From contig DAISWL010000001.1 in the NCBI GenBank assembly GCA_036826375.1, positions 1 through 64,000 of the forward strand: 64,000 nucleotides of DNA, in the 5' to 3' direction. The stretch's first letter is position 1, and each line of letters begins with the position of its first letter. This stretch comes from DAISWL01 sp036826375 (lineage in GTDB: Bacteria > Patescibacteriota > Saccharimonadia > Saccharimonadales > HK-STAS-PATE-42). The notes under the pieces are model-generated. The model saw only the letters and a list, made by a program, of their open reading frames with translations. It had not been told where the DNA came from and searched no databases. The position numbers and the translations under genes were made by a program. Positions 42,796 through 50,348 of the stretch are shown one piece after another.

Positions 42796-44319
42796 TCAAG
42801 CATCTTTCTTGCGGTATTGCAAAGCTTCGGCTATGTGGTTAAGTTTAACATCTTCACTCTGTTCAAGGTCAGCAATTGTTCTGGCTACTTTAACCGCCTT
42901 CATGTAAGCACGGGCTGAGAGGTACATCTTATTGGCGTAATCATCTATAAATTGCTTAGCTTCAGGGGTGATTTGGGCTAGCTCGCGGGCATCTTTATTG
43001 CTCATGTGCGAATTAGTTTTCGAACCTGAACCGTAACGCTTTTTCTGAGCCTCTCTAGCTATTAAAACCCGAGTTAGTATCTCGGCTGTAGTTTCTTCAT
43101 CGCTAGCCTTTTTAAGCAGCTTTTCATGCTCTACTCTTTTAACAAAAACTATTAGATCTATCCTATCTAAAAGCGGACCTGAGATTTTTTTACTATAGTT
43201 TTGAACTTGAAAATTAGAGCAACTGCAATCGTGATCTTCATCTCCAAAGTAACCACAGGGGCACGGATTTTGGCTGGCAACCAACATAAAATCTGCCGGG
43301 AATTCTACGCTTTCATTAACCCTGGCAATTGAAACTATTCTATCTTCTAGCGGCTGGCGCAGAGCTTCAAGATTCTGACGAGGGTATTCTGGCAATTCAT
43401 CCAAGAATAGAACTCCGCGATGCGAAAGGCTAATTTCACCGGGTTTAGGTATTTTACCCCCGCCGATTAATGCAGCCCCTGAACTGGTGTGGTGCGGGGC
43501 GCGAAACGGTCGCTGGCTTAAAACTTCGGTAGATTTACCTGCCAAACTGTGCAATTTAGTAACTTCCACAATTTCATCTTGAGTAAGGGGCGGTAAAATC
43601 CCAACCAAAGCTCTGGCCATCATCGTTTTACCAGCTCCGGGAGGCCCACTCATCAAAACATTGTGATGCCCCGCCGCAGCAATTTCTAGCGCTCGTTTAG
43701 CTTGTTTCTGACCATGGATGTTACAAAAATCTATCACATTTTTGAAATCACTGAGTTCATCGTTAGGCTTATATTCCTCTGTTAAGCTTAACTTCTCAAT
43801 ATTCTTCAGATGCTTAAACACTTGCTTTAAGTTTTTAGCACCGTAAACTTTAACTCCACCTATAAGCGAAGCTTGTCCGGCATTTTCTTCCGGAACAATC
43901 AGATTAGTTTTACCAGATTTTTTAGCGATTTCAGCATAGCCGATGATTCCACGAACAGGCCTTAACGATCCATCAAGAGCTAACTCCCCTATTAGAAGAG
44001 TTTCCTCAACTGATTTGGGGTCGATTTCATCTGCGGCAATTAAGATTGCCACCGCCATTGGTAAATCGTAAGCAGTTCCATCTTTATAGATATCAGCCGG
44101 CGCTAAGTTTAAAGTGATATTTTTCTTCGGGAAGAAAAGATCACTGTTTTTAATAGCACTTCTGATTCTTTCTTTGCTCTCATCAATAGCCTTAGCGCCT
44201 AATCCGACAATTGTTATTCTTGGTTTTCCATTAGTGATGTCGCATTCAACTTCTATCAGCTGACCGTTGAAACCGATGTTTGCTCCGCTATAAACTAATG
44301 ATGTTCGTTTAATTGCCAT
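42796..44319 (-). CDS. comM: ComM/YifB family Mg-chelatase-like AAA ATPase
   Basis: ComM is a hexameric branch-migration helicase that integrates incoming single strands during natural transformation; it is also known as YifB. The protein (507 residues) has the N-terminal Lon-protease-like fold (GLGAKAIDESKERIRSAIKNS, LNLAPADIYKDGTAYDLPMAVAIL, LIGELALDGSLRPVRGI), the AAA core with Walker A GPPGAGKTMMARAL, the insert HHTSSGAALIGGG, Walker B-region GVLFLDELPEYPR, and a Cys cluster (NPCPCGYFGDEDHDCSC). It lies two bases after galU. Its presence supports competence for DNA uptake. Confidence 0.93.
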   Translation of the reverse strand: MAIKRTSLVYSGANIGFNGQLIEVECDITNGKPRITIVGLGAKAIDESKERIRSAIKNSDLFFPKKNITLNLAPADIYKDGTAYDLPMAVAILIAADEIDPKSVEETLLIGELALDGSLRPVRGIIGYAEIAKKSGKTNLIVPEENAGQASLIGGVKVYGAKNLKQVFKHLKNIEKLSLTEEYKPNDELSDFKNVIDFCNIHGQKQAKRALEIAAAGHHNVLMSGPPGAGKTMMARALVGILPPLTQDEIVEVTKLHSLAGKSTEVLSQRPFRAPHHTSSGAALIGGGKIPKPGEISLSHRGVLFLDELPEYPRQNLEALRQPLEDRIVSIARVNESVEFPADFMLVASQNPCPCGYFGDEDHDCSCSNFQVQNYSKKISGPLLDRIDLIVFVKRVEHEKLLKKASDEETTAEILTRVLIAREAQKKRYGSGSKTNSHMSNKDARELAQITPEAKQFIDDYANKMYLSARAYMKAVKVARTIADLEQSEDVKLNHIAEALQYRKKDA

Positions 44320-44321
44320 TT

Positions 44322-45224
44322 CTAAATTCCTTTATTTATTTTCTTTATCCAATCGGAAAAATCAGCTCCAACATCTGGATGCTTCATCCCATACTGCACA
44401 ACTGTTTTTAAATACTCTAGCTTATCTCCACAATCATGGAATTTAGCATTGTTGATTTCAACCCCCAGGCAGTTATAACCCTTTTTGATTAGTATATCTA
44501 GGGCGTCTGTGTACATCAATTCTCGCTTGCCAGATAAGACATCTGGCCTCTTTGATAATTCTTCAATCACTGGGAATATCATGGGAGTCCATAATGAACC
44601 ACCAGGAACCGCGAGTTTGCTATCGGTGTTACCGTAGCCCGGCTTTTCTAAGATTCCACTAAGCTTAATCAAGCCATTATCTAGCTCTTGCCCACTTATG
44701 TAGCCGTATTTATCATAATCTTGCGGCCTATCTGCCTTAAAAGCTGATATTACAGCAGCGGCATCTGGGTTATTTTGGTATGCCTTGATGAGTTGCATGA
44801 CTCTTGAAGGCTTAGATTCCATAAAATCATCACCCCACATTAATATAAATGGTTCATCACCTATTAAATCTTTAGTGTTAAGTATGGCAGTAGCATTGCC
44901 GATTGGGCCTTTTTGTCTAACGTAATAGAAATTAGCCATGTTGGCGATAAGTTTAACTTCTTTTAATTGCCGATGTTTGTTGGCCGATTCAAGCCTTTGT
45001 TCCAATTCGAAACTATGGTCAAAATGATCTTCAATCGCTCTTTTATGATAGCCAGTTACGATAATAATATCTGTGATACCAGCCTCAACTAATTCTTCTA
45101 CAACATATTGAATTATTGGTTTATCAACAATCGGCATCATCTCTTTTGGCATCGCCTTAGATTGCGGTAAAAATCTAGTGCCGTAACCAGCTGCAGCAAT
45201 TATGGCTTTTTTAATTTTTTGCAT
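44322..45224 (-). CDS. galU: UTP-glucose-1-phosphate uridylyltransferase
   Basis: Makes UDP-glucose from UTP and glucose-1-phosphate. The nucleotidyltransferase signature is at the start (AIIAAAGYGTRFLPQSKAMPKEMMPIVDKPIIQYVVEEL), followed by IIIVTGYHKRAIEDHFD, FYYVRQKGPIGNATAIL, FILMWGDDF, and the active-site region GYISGQELDNGLIKLSGILEKP. The 300-residue length is typical of bacterial GalU. UDP-glucose probably feeds cell-surface glycans (GT2 and PIG-V-like genes elsewhere in the window). It overlaps the small upstream gene by 14 bases. Confidence 0.94.
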   Translation of the reverse strand: MQKIKKAIIAAAGYGTRFLPQSKAMPKEMMPIVDKPIIQYVVEELVEAGITDIIIVTGYHKRAIEDHFDHSFELEQRLESANKHRQLKEVKLIANMANFYYVRQKGPIGNATAILNTKDLIGDEPFILMWGDDFMESKPSRVMQLIKAYQNNPDAAAVISAFKADRPQDYDKYGYISGQELDNGLIKLSGILEKPGYGNTDSKLAVPGGSLWTPMIFPVIEELSKRPDVLSGKRELMYTDALDILIKKGYNCLGVEINNAKFHDCGDKLEYLKTVVQYGMKHPDVGADFSDWIKKINKGI

Positions 45225-45414
45225 ATGACTTTTGTATTTCAGCTTTTAAAGATGAGCTCTCATTTTGCTCTCTCGTACTAATTTCAATTTTATATTCATG
45301 AGCCATTCGCTTAAATATACCTGCAAAAACTTTACCACTAAGATAAACACTGTTGACCGTTAGCCCCGAATACCCCACGAAGCCTACCTCTAAATTTATT
45401 GTATAATCTGACAT
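45211..45414 (-). CDS. hypothetical protein, 67 aa
   Basis: Short unrecognised protein: a beta-rich first half (YTINLEVGFVGYSGLTVNSVYLSGKVFAGIFKRM), which could be a small sheet domain, then a helical charged tail (REQNESSSLKAEIQKSYAKN). It overlaps the 5' end of galU by 14 bases and lies on the same strand, so it is probably translated from the same message. No membrane segment. Confidence 0.5.
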   Translation of the reverse strand: MSDYTINLEVGFVGYSGLTVNSVYLSGKVFAGIFKRMAHEYKIEISTREQNESSSLKAEIQKSYAKN

Positions 45415-45544
45415 AATTTTAGTCTCCGCTTTTTTAAAATTTAAAGCCTATTACTATCTATTATTATACCACCGCTTTTAGGAGAGCCCTACAGTGTTTA
45501 CGCGCCCAAACAATTACTCAATATATAGAAGAAACCCGAATATA

Positions 45545-46279
45545 TTAAAAGCCCAAAACCTCTTGTTTGGCACGAATATCATCGATATCTTGTTGATGCT
45601 TAGCCCAATCTTTTGTCGAGCAAGATTCAGTAACCGCTAAGGTGCTTTTACGAGTACTCTTAACTAGGTACCTCATACGGTAAGGAACTCCATCGTTGCT
45701 CTTATAGTTGTAAACGGCACCCTGTAGGTTTATTTTTTGACCATCTTTCTTTTGAATTTCTACCGTAATTTCATCTAGTTTCTTAATGTTAGACTGGTCA
45801 TTGACATATGTTTTGAGCTGATTAACGCCATTATTTATAGCCTCTTTATTGCTCAAGAGAAGATTATTATAAGTACTGGCATAAGAAGCTCTGCAGGTAG
45901 AATCTGAAAGCTTAAACTCTCTTGCATAAGATCCGCCGTCAAATGACACATCCCATTTTGGGCCATAATAACTTTTATCTGACTTAAACGAAAAATAATA
46001 TTCAACATAGGCATCATCACCTATAATTTGAGAATCGGCAGAAAGTGATGACAGCTCGCTAGATCCGAGATTATCGCGTTGGCCGTAGAGCCATACTCCA
46101 AGAAAAATGAGGCCCGCTAAAATAATCAAAACCAAAGATACCAAGGATATAATTAAACCAGCTAAAAAACCACTCTTTTTCTTCGCTGGTTGATTTAACT
46201 GAGGACTATAGGGGCTTGGATTATTGTTATTTATACTACTGGGTGCATCTTGGTTAAATTGATTTTGTTGATTTTCCAT
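45545..46279 (-). CDS. anchored surface protein with Asn/Gln/Pro-rich N-terminus
   Basis: Hypothetical 244-residue protein with the same plan as the 36933-37646 protein: a disordered Asn/Gln/Pro/Ser-rich cytoplasmic start (about 1-32), a Lys patch, one membrane helix (about 37-62), then an extracellular domain with two cysteines (SDSTCRASYASTY and TESCSTKDW) that could form a disulfide. AAGGGAG lies 11 bases before the ATG. Function unknown. Confidence 0.65.
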   Translation of the reverse strand: MENQQNQFNQDAPSSINNNNPSPYSPQLNQPAKKKSGFLAGLIISLVSLVLIILAGLIFLGVWLYGQRDNLGSSELSSLSADSQIIGDDAYVEYYFSFKSDKSYYGPKWDVSFDGGSYAREFKLSDSTCRASYASTYNNLLLSNKEAINNGVNQLKTYVNDQSNIKKLDEITVEIQKKDGQKINLQGAVYNYKSNDGVPYRMRYLVKSTRKSTLAVTESCSTKDWAKHQQDIDDIRAKQEVLGF

Positions 46280-46591
46280 CTGTTAGAAGTCTCCCTTATC
46301 GTTGTTAAAGTTATTTTCAGTTATTATTGTGATGAGACGAATTGTTTATTATTAATGAACTTTTTCGAAATACCTGTATGAATCTTAGAAGATTATTGTT
46401 ATTAATCTTAGCCAGAACAACCGCCTTTCCACCCTAAAGCTTAAGCATTATTTTTATATATTATACACCTAAGAATACTTAAACAAAAATATATTTAGAA
46501 TGAACCATAAATGTAATCAGATTTCACTTCAAAACATTAGGGTTTTAGTATTTATTTTGATTGTAATGATAGAGATACTGATTCTAGCCAA
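46280..46591. other. 0.3-kb spacer, nothing specific
   Basis: Between the anchored protein gene and the argS 3' end. It contains an imperfect inverted repeat (CTTAGAAGATTATTG near 46384 with TTATTAATCTTAG) and a TAAGCTTA-like word near 46440. I see no supported gene; a 61-codon frame overlapping argS is probably chance. Confidence 0.4.
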
Positions 46592-48286
46592 CTACATTCT
46601 ATCAACCACTTCAACTCCTAAAAGATTTAGACCTAGGCTCAAAGTATTAGCATACTTTCGCACCAAGCTTAAACGTAATTGTTGACGGCTATCTCCTATA
46701 ATGCGTGTTTTTTCATAAAATCTATTGAATTCTTGCGCTAATGAATAGAGGTAGTTAGCAATATAATGAGGCATCGCCTCCTTTGCTGATTTCCCAAATG
46801 CCTCGCCCCACTCACTAAGCTTAAGCACCAATAGTCTCTCCTCTTCATCGAAACTATTTCCGTCAATACTAAGGTTGAGATCTTGTTTTGTTGAATCTGC
46901 TTTTCTCATAATTGCCATCGCCCTCGCATAAGCATACTGCAAATATGGCCCACTATTGCCATTCAAACTAACTGATTCTTGAACGTCAAAGTTGATATCG
47001 CTGCCAACTCTGTACTTCAAAAATTCATATTTAATAGCTCCTAGCTGAATCACTTGAATCTGATTCTGATCACTATTATTAAGCTTAACCTTTTCTTCAA
47101 CCGAAGCAAGAACATCAACCGCCCGAGTAACATTGCCGAGGCGTGAGCTCATTTTTTTGCCATCGCTAAACTTAACGGTACCGTTAGCTAAATGATGATT
47201 AAGCCCTTTAAGTTTAGAATCTAACTGAGAAACCGCCGTGAAAACTACCTGCATATATTCTTTCTGATCGTTACCGGTGAGCAATAAACGCTGATCGAAA
47301 TTATAATCTTCAATTTCTTGAAATATTACTCCTACATCTTTAGTTTCATAGGTTGGTAAGCCTTCCGAGTTGATGAAAACCCTAGTGTGATTATTCAGAT
47401 TTTCACCGCCTTCAAAAATAATTGCTCCATCAGATTTTTTAAAGATGCCCGCCTCCAAACCTTCTTGAACTTTTGAGATGCCTAAATCTGCCACGCTACT
47501 CTCGGGATAATAATGCATTTGGTTCACCTTAAGCTTAGCGTAAAAAGCCTTGAAATAATCAAAGCTCCAATCACGGCAGGTAAAATAGATTACCGCCAGC
47601 GGATCATCTTTTTTGATTTCACCAGAATGAAACTGGTAGATTTTTTTATTGAGCTGTAAAATCTGCTCTTGGGCTTGATCTTCTTTATCGGCACTGGCTC
47701 CGTTAACATAGCATTGAGAGATGAAGTTGGCCCGCTCTATAGGATCTTTAGAAATGTCATTAAGCTTAAGCGGATGCTCCCCGCCAAGTTTCTGTAGAAT
47801 TCCCCACATCGCCCTAGCCACGTGACGACCAACATCTCCACCAAAACTAGTTCTGTTAACTCTTGCTCCGGCCGCCTCAAAGATTTTGGCAATGCTATCT
47901 CCCAATAAAGTGTTGTAAAGATGCCCAGTGTGAAGCTCTTTAAAAGCATTCGGACAGCTGTATTCAATAACCCAATTTTGGTTTTGATAAATTTGGGGCA
48001 AATCTTGATTTGCCAAGTTCCAAAGCAAGTCATCTTTAAGCTTAATATTGATGAAGCCCGGGCCAGCAATCTCAACCGAACTGATTGCTTTATGATCCTT
48101 AAGTTTATTGTAGATTTCCTCCGCTATCTCTCTAGGATTTTTTTTAATTTGACCAGCTAACTTCATAGCGATGTTAGTTGAAAAATCGCCAAATTGAGGA
48201 TCCGGCCTAGTTAGCTCTACATCGGCATCTAAGCTAAATAGTTGATTTACAATTTCAGAAATAATTAAGTTTAAATTTGCTTCCAT
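46592..48286 (-). CDS. argS: arginyl-tRNA synthetase
   Basis: Class I synthetase for tRNA(Arg). The N-terminal domain recognises the tRNA D loop (RPDPQFGDFSTNIAMKLA). The catalytic Rossmann fold has the HIGH signature as HTGH in YSCPNAFKELHTGHLYNTLLG, followed by VNRTSFGGDVGRHVARAMW. The KMSKS loop reads DGKKMSSRLGN. The anticodon-binding helical DALR domain ends the protein (QEFNRFYEKTRIIGDSRQQLRLSLVRKYANTLSLGLNLLGVEVVDRM split across residues near 520-564). Length 564 is normal. Confidence 0.96.
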   Translation of the reverse strand: MEANLNLIISEIVNQLFSLDADVELTRPDPQFGDFSTNIAMKLAGQIKKNPREIAEEIYNKLKDHKAISSVEIAGPGFINIKLKDDLLWNLANQDLPQIYQNQNWVIEYSCPNAFKELHTGHLYNTLLGDSIAKIFEAAGARVNRTSFGGDVGRHVARAMWGILQKLGGEHPLKLNDISKDPIERANFISQCYVNGASADKEDQAQEQILQLNKKIYQFHSGEIKKDDPLAVIYFTCRDWSFDYFKAFYAKLKVNQMHYYPESSVADLGISKVQEGLEAGIFKKSDGAIIFEGGENLNNHTRVFINSEGLPTYETKDVGVIFQEIEDYNFDQRLLLTGNDQKEYMQVVFTAVSQLDSKLKGLNHHLANGTVKFSDGKKMSSRLGNVTRAVDVLASVEEKVKLNNSDQNQIQVIQLGAIKYEFLKYRVGSDINFDVQESVSLNGNSGPYLQYAYARAMAIMRKADSTKQDLNLSIDGNSFDEEERLLVLKLSEWGEAFGKSAKEAMPHYIANYLYSLAQEFNRFYEKTRIIGDSRQQLRLSLVRKYANTLSLGLNLLGVEVVDRM

Positions 48287-48313
48287 ATTATTTATTATAG
48301 CAGTTTAGTGATA

Positions 48314-48592
48314 TTAGGCTTGGTATCCGCCAATATTTTCTGCATCATTAAATCCGGCTGAATTCAAGATTTGTTTTGCCGCTTCTGCTCTGCCTCCGCT
48401 TCTGCAATAAACTTCTATTTTGGCATCTTTTGGCAGATTTGGTAATTCGCCCTGCATCATTAAGTTTAAATCAAAATTGATAGCGCCCTTATAGTGGCCT
48501 TGGTTGAATTCCTCAGGGTTTCGTACATCGATTAGAATAGTTTTCTGATTCGTATGATCTATACTTACCTTTTTAAATTTGAGCGTACTTAT
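48314..48592 (-). CDS. rhodanese-like domain protein, no standard start codon
   Basis: Single rhodanese domain of about 92 residues. The core TILIDVRNPEEFNQGHYKGAINFDLNLMMQGELPNLPKDAKIEVYCRSGGRAEAAKQIL has the catalytic Cys in VYCRSGGRA and ends IGGYQA; these blocks are diagnostic. The frame is open only back to a TAG at about 48596, and no ATG, GTG or TTG precedes the domain; the only near-cognate is ATA at 48592. The gene may use AUA, or its start may have been lost when the upstream gene was inserted. A second, broken rhodanese copy lies at 49698. Confidence 0.7.
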   Translation of the reverse strand: MSTLKFKKVSIDHTNQKTILIDVRNPEEFNQGHYKGAINFDLNLMMQGELPNLPKDAKIEVYCRSGGRAEAAKQILNSAGFNDAENIGGYQA

Positions 48593-48602
48593 TGCCTAAA
48601 AA

Positions 48603-49640
48603 TTAAGCTTCATTTATCACGTCAAAACCTTTTTTACTGCCGACCAAAGCCAGGCCATAAATTTTAGAATCAGGCTCAAGATTGTTCAACATCTTAGCAA
48701 CCTCATTGAAGCTAGCTCCTGAACCAACTGCATCATCAATGATTAAGATGTTCCTTCCGTTAACTTGTAAACTTTCACCCACAAATACTGTTTGATTAAT
48801 ATTAATTATTCTATCTTTAAGTTTTGATAGGGTTTTTTGAGGCGTGATAATATCTCCAACTATCTTGCTAAGCTTAATCCTTGGAATATTAATAGCTAAG
48901 TGATTGTTCAGATAACCCATTAGCTGTTGTTGTCTTTTTACGGTTGGGGGGATGAAACAAACTACCTCAATTTTATTAAGTTTAATGAAAGTATTTATTT
49001 TAGCCTCGGTTAAGCTTAGAATCTGCTTAAATAGCTTTTTATCTTGAGCTTGCTTAGCATAAAGAACCAGCTGACCTAAAGATGTTTTTCCAAATATCTC
49101 ATCTGCATAAAAATCTACATATGCAGTTTTTGCAAGGCAGTAATCAGCAAAGGTTTCTCGCATTTCTTTATCTGCAGAAATTAAGCCTGAAGAATCTTTA
49201 AACTTAAGATTATTTTTTTGTAAATCTTTATATTTTTTAAGATAAGTATCACGATCGTAATCTCTTTCTTGACACCAAAAAGTGAAAGCCTCATCGCCTT
49301 TCAGTAATTGGCCGGAGGGAGTTATTTGGATGTAATCGACCAAAACACTCTCTATCTTAGCACTGGTTGAACTAGTTTTAGGCTGATCAATTTTTATTGA
49401 ATAATACACTTTTGGAGGTTTACCGAACTTGGCTATTGCATTGGCGTCTAAAAGAGGTGTCAGATAGTGCTTATACAAAGCCTGACGGCTGATACCTAGC
49501 TCTTCTATTATCTGATTTACGCTAGCCTTGCCCCTTTTTTCAATGAAAGTTAGCAGGGTACCCACCCTATCACTATTTCTGTGGTTATCAAGATTAAGCA
49601 TCCCGCTGGTGCCATCTGTAGCTGTTTTTTGGATATTCAT
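48603..49640 (-). CDS. winged-HTH regulator fused to a phosphoribosyltransferase domain
   Basis: Protein of 345 residues. The N-terminus is a winged helix-turn-helix (GTLLTFIEKRGKASVNQIIEELGISRQALYKHYLTPLL); the centre is helical with no recognised motif; and the C-terminal type I phosphoribosyltransferase fold has the PRPP loop NILIIDDAVGSGASFNEVAKML. Fusions of this kind sense purine or pyrimidine metabolites through PRPP. A perfect 13-bp inverted repeat lies 19 bases before its ATG, a likely operator for itself. It separates the intact from the broken rhodanese copy. Confidence 0.75.
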   Translation of the reverse strand: MNIQKTATDGTSGMLNLDNHRNSDRVGTLLTFIEKRGKASVNQIIEELGISRQALYKHYLTPLLDANAIAKFGKPPKVYYSIKIDQPKTSSTSAKIESVLVDYIQITPSGQLLKGDEAFTFWCQERDYDRDTYLKKYKDLQKNNLKFKDSSGLISADKEMRETFADYCLAKTAYVDFYADEIFGKTSLGQLVLYAKQAQDKKLFKQILSLTEAKINTFIKLNKIEVVCFIPPTVKRQQQLMGYLNNHLAINIPRIKLSKIVGDIITPQKTLSKLKDRIININQTVFVGESLQVNGRNILIIDDAVGSGASFNEVAKMLNNLEPDSKIYGLALVGSKKGFDVINEA

Positions 49641-49659
49641 ATGTTAGTATATTAGCACA

Positions 49660-49686
49660 GTTGACAGTTGATAATCAACTGTCAAC
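49660..49686. promoter_or_regulatory. perfect 27-bp palindrome, likely operator
   Basis: GTTGACAGTTGAT (49660-49672) and ATCAACTGTCAAC (49674-49686) are perfect inverted copies around one central base. It sits directly upstream of the HTH-phosphoribosyltransferase gene (ATG at 49640). It holds a TTGACA and suits a dimeric wHTH repressor. No T run follows on either strand, which speaks against a terminator. Confidence 0.65.
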
Positions 49687-49697
49687 GTTAAACTCAA

Positions 49698-49806
49698 GTT
49701 AAAATTGATGGCATCTTTATAGTGGCCCTGAATGAATTCCTCGGGGGTTCGGACATCGATTAGGACTGTTCCCCCGCTCTTACCCTTAAGTTTAACATGG
49801 ACACAA
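49698..49806 (-). pseudogene. rhodanese remnant
   Basis: On the minus strand the sequence reads VKLKGKSGGTVLIDVRTPEEFIQGHYKDAINFN, then the match stops just before the palindrome. It aligns closely with the intact domain (TILIDVRNPEEFNQGHYKGAINFD) but lacks the catalytic half and has no start codon. It is the 5' part of a second rhodanese copy, cut where the HTH-phosphoribosyltransferase segment begins. Confidence 0.7.
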
Positions 49807-49808
49807 GG

Positions 49809-50171
49809 CTATTGTTTAGCCCTAGAGTTATCTACAAAATCTTGCACTTCATGGGTGGCTACAAATTCATCAGGAGACAAACCGCCAACCAATAATATTT
49901 CAGGGATTGTTGGATGCACCAGCGCTCTGCCTGGTTCTATCTGAGCCTCGATTACAACTGGATCTTGACCCCACTGATGATCCTCAACTAATCGGCGTAC
50001 GAACGCACTACTACCGAACGATACAAACGGAGAACCTATTCTATCTTCATATCTAGATAGCAAGTGCAGCCCAGGATCATACCTACCAATTCCTTGTGGA
50101 CCAAGATTACCAAAGCTTACTATTGCTGAAGCCGTAATCCCAAGACCGTTAATCACTCTCTCTCTCTTCAA
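49809..50171 (-). CDS. C-terminal part of an orphan protein (possibly phase-variable)
   Basis: 120-codon frame from a TTG at 50171. It reads VINGLGITASAIVSFGNLGPQGIGRYDPG, SPFVSFGSSAFVRRLVEDHQWG, PEILLVGGLSPDEFVATHEVQDFVDNSRAKQ. The pattern FVSFGSSAFV...EILLVGGLSPDEF vaguely recalls ADP-ribosyltransferase folds (STS-like strand, then ExE region), but I cannot confirm it. The TTG lies just before a (CT)6 tract on the plus strand, and the upstream frame (50149-50289) would join it if the tract gained one repeat unit. Confidence 0.5.
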   Translation of the reverse strand: MKRERVINGLGITASAIVSFGNLGPQGIGRYDPGLHLLSRYEDRIGSPFVSFGSSAFVRRLVEDHQWGQDPVVIEAQIEPGRALVHPTIPEILLVGGLSPDEFVATHEVQDFVDNSRAKQ

Positions 50172-50289
50172 GTCGGAAAATGCTTAAAGAATCAGTATTT
50201 GACAACCAAATGTTACTAGAAGAATATCTGTCTCTAGCATATACCTCTGATTCAGGCGCGTCAGTTGGATTAAATTTAGGGGTTATCAT
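50149..50289 (-). CDS. N-terminal part of the same orphan protein
   Basis: 46-codon frame starting at ATG 50289: MITPKFNPTDAPESEVYARD, then RYSSSNIWLSNTDSLSIFRLEERESD, stop at 50149-50151. It overlaps the next frame by 23 bases within the AG-repeat tract. A TATATT a few bases before the ATG suggests a leaderless promoter. Adding one AG unit would extend it in frame into the 49809-50171 frame, giving about 160 residues. Confidence 0.45.
   Translation of the reverse strand: MITPKFNPTDAPESEVYARDRYSSSNIWLSNTDSLSIFRLEERESD
50156..50167. repeat. (CT)6 simple-sequence tract at a frame junction
   Basis: Six CT units (AG on the coding strand) sit exactly where two coding-like frames meet. A change by one unit would switch between a 46-residue and a roughly 160-residue product. 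It is short compared with established phase-variable tracts. Confidence 0.6.
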
Positions 50290-50348
50290 TACAAAATATA
50301 ATAACATAAGCTTAATAAAAAATCAACTACCTTGAAATGTAATCGGGG

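Noticed and set aside
46500..46685. 61-codon plus-strand frame
   Set aside because: Overlaps the argS 3' end on the opposite strand, with no initiation signal; probably chance.
49660..49686. Rho-independent terminator
   Set aside because: The perfect palindrome has a one-base centre and no T run, and lies just upstream of a regulator's start codon, which fits an operator better.
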